Shown: positions 5,055-5,131 of the stretch, piece after piece
How positions within the stretch are numbered: the stretch's first letter is position 1
Layout: every line of letters begins with the position of its first letter
DNA from: Ruminiclostridium sp.
GTDB lineage: Bacteria > Bacillota > Clostridia > DSM-8532
DNA length: 5,131 nt
Assembly (NCBI GenBank): GCA_003535195.1
Contig: DOHN01000209.1
Coordinates: 12,771-17,901, forward strand
Direction: 5' to 3'
Notes under the pieces: model-generated
The model's input: the letters and a program-made list of their open reading frames with translations, nothing else
Databases searched by the model: none
What the model was told of the DNA's origin: nothing
Program-made: the position numbers and the translations under genes

Positions 5055-5131
5055 TTACAAAAAAAGTCAGGCCGGAAGGATGGGACCGCTATCTTATATT
5101 AGCTATTTTCATTATTGTGGCAACAACTGCC
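5051..5131 (+). CDS. Partial: N-terminus of a membrane-anchored protein, probably penicillin-binding protein 2
   Basis: Only 27 codons are visible before the window ends. The product starts with a short basic, hydrophilic stretch (MITKKVRPEGWDR) and runs into a hydrophobic segment beginning at about residue 14 (YLILAIFIIVATTA), as in a signal anchor with the N-terminus inside. In Clostridia the gene after mreD is commonly the class B transpeptidase PBP2 (mrdA/pbpA type), which cross-links lateral-wall peptidoglycan. Its N-terminus has just this form. That identification is from position and topology only; no catalytic motif is in view. RodA is the main alternative. MinC, another frequent neighbour, is unlikely because it lacks a membrane helix. 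The 4-bp overlap with mreD indicates coupled translation. Confidence 0.6.
   Translation, partial: MITKKVRPEGWDRYLILAIFIIVATTA

Overview
The window is a chromosomal, housekeeping-type stretch from a low-to-moderate GC Gram-positive, most likely a member of the Clostridia (Lachnospiraceae-like). This rests on strong AGGAGG-type ribosome binding sites, a MecA/YpbH-family adaptor (a Firmicutes family), use of a TTG start, and the maf-mreB-mreC-mreD order. Assignment below phylum level is inference. All genes look intact and ordinary. I see no mobile element, CRISPR array, tRNA or rRNA gene, or defence system.

Layout. Positions 1-208 carry no supportable gene. They hold a small A-run/T-run hairpin, a GC-rich unexplained segment, and then a good extended -10 promoter that reads into galU (209-1072, +; UDP-glucose pyrophosphorylase). 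galU converges on a MecA-family ClpC adaptor gene (1078-1704, -) with only 5 bp between the two stop codons. A 229-bp divergent intergenic region (1705-1933) separates mecA from maf. It is rich in dyad symmetry: several short palindromes, a 9-bp perfect inverted repeat whose left arm covers the proposed mecA -35, and a small terminator-like hairpin with a T7 run in the mecA leader.

From 1934 to the end all genes lie on the + strand and form a probable elongation/cell-shape operon. They are maf (nucleotide pyrophosphatase linked to septum arrest), mreB (actin-like filament), mreC (periplasm-facing scaffold, TTG start), mreD (membrane partner) and the first 27 codons of a membrane-anchored protein that is probably PBP2. 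Spacings shrink along the operon: 69, 67 and 18 bp, then a 4-bp ATGA overlap. An 11-bp bulged hairpin sits in the mreB-mreC spacer just before the mreC ribosome binding site.

Together the genes serve envelope growth. GalU supplies UDP-glucose for glycans. MreBCD with the downstream protein organise lateral-wall peptidoglycan synthesis. Maf and MecA-ClpC are housekeeping or regulatory functions. I found no convincing novel system. The items worth a second look are regulatory: the mecA/maf intergenic dyads, the mecA leader hairpins, the mreB-mreC hairpin with the TTG start, and the unexplained first ~130 bases.
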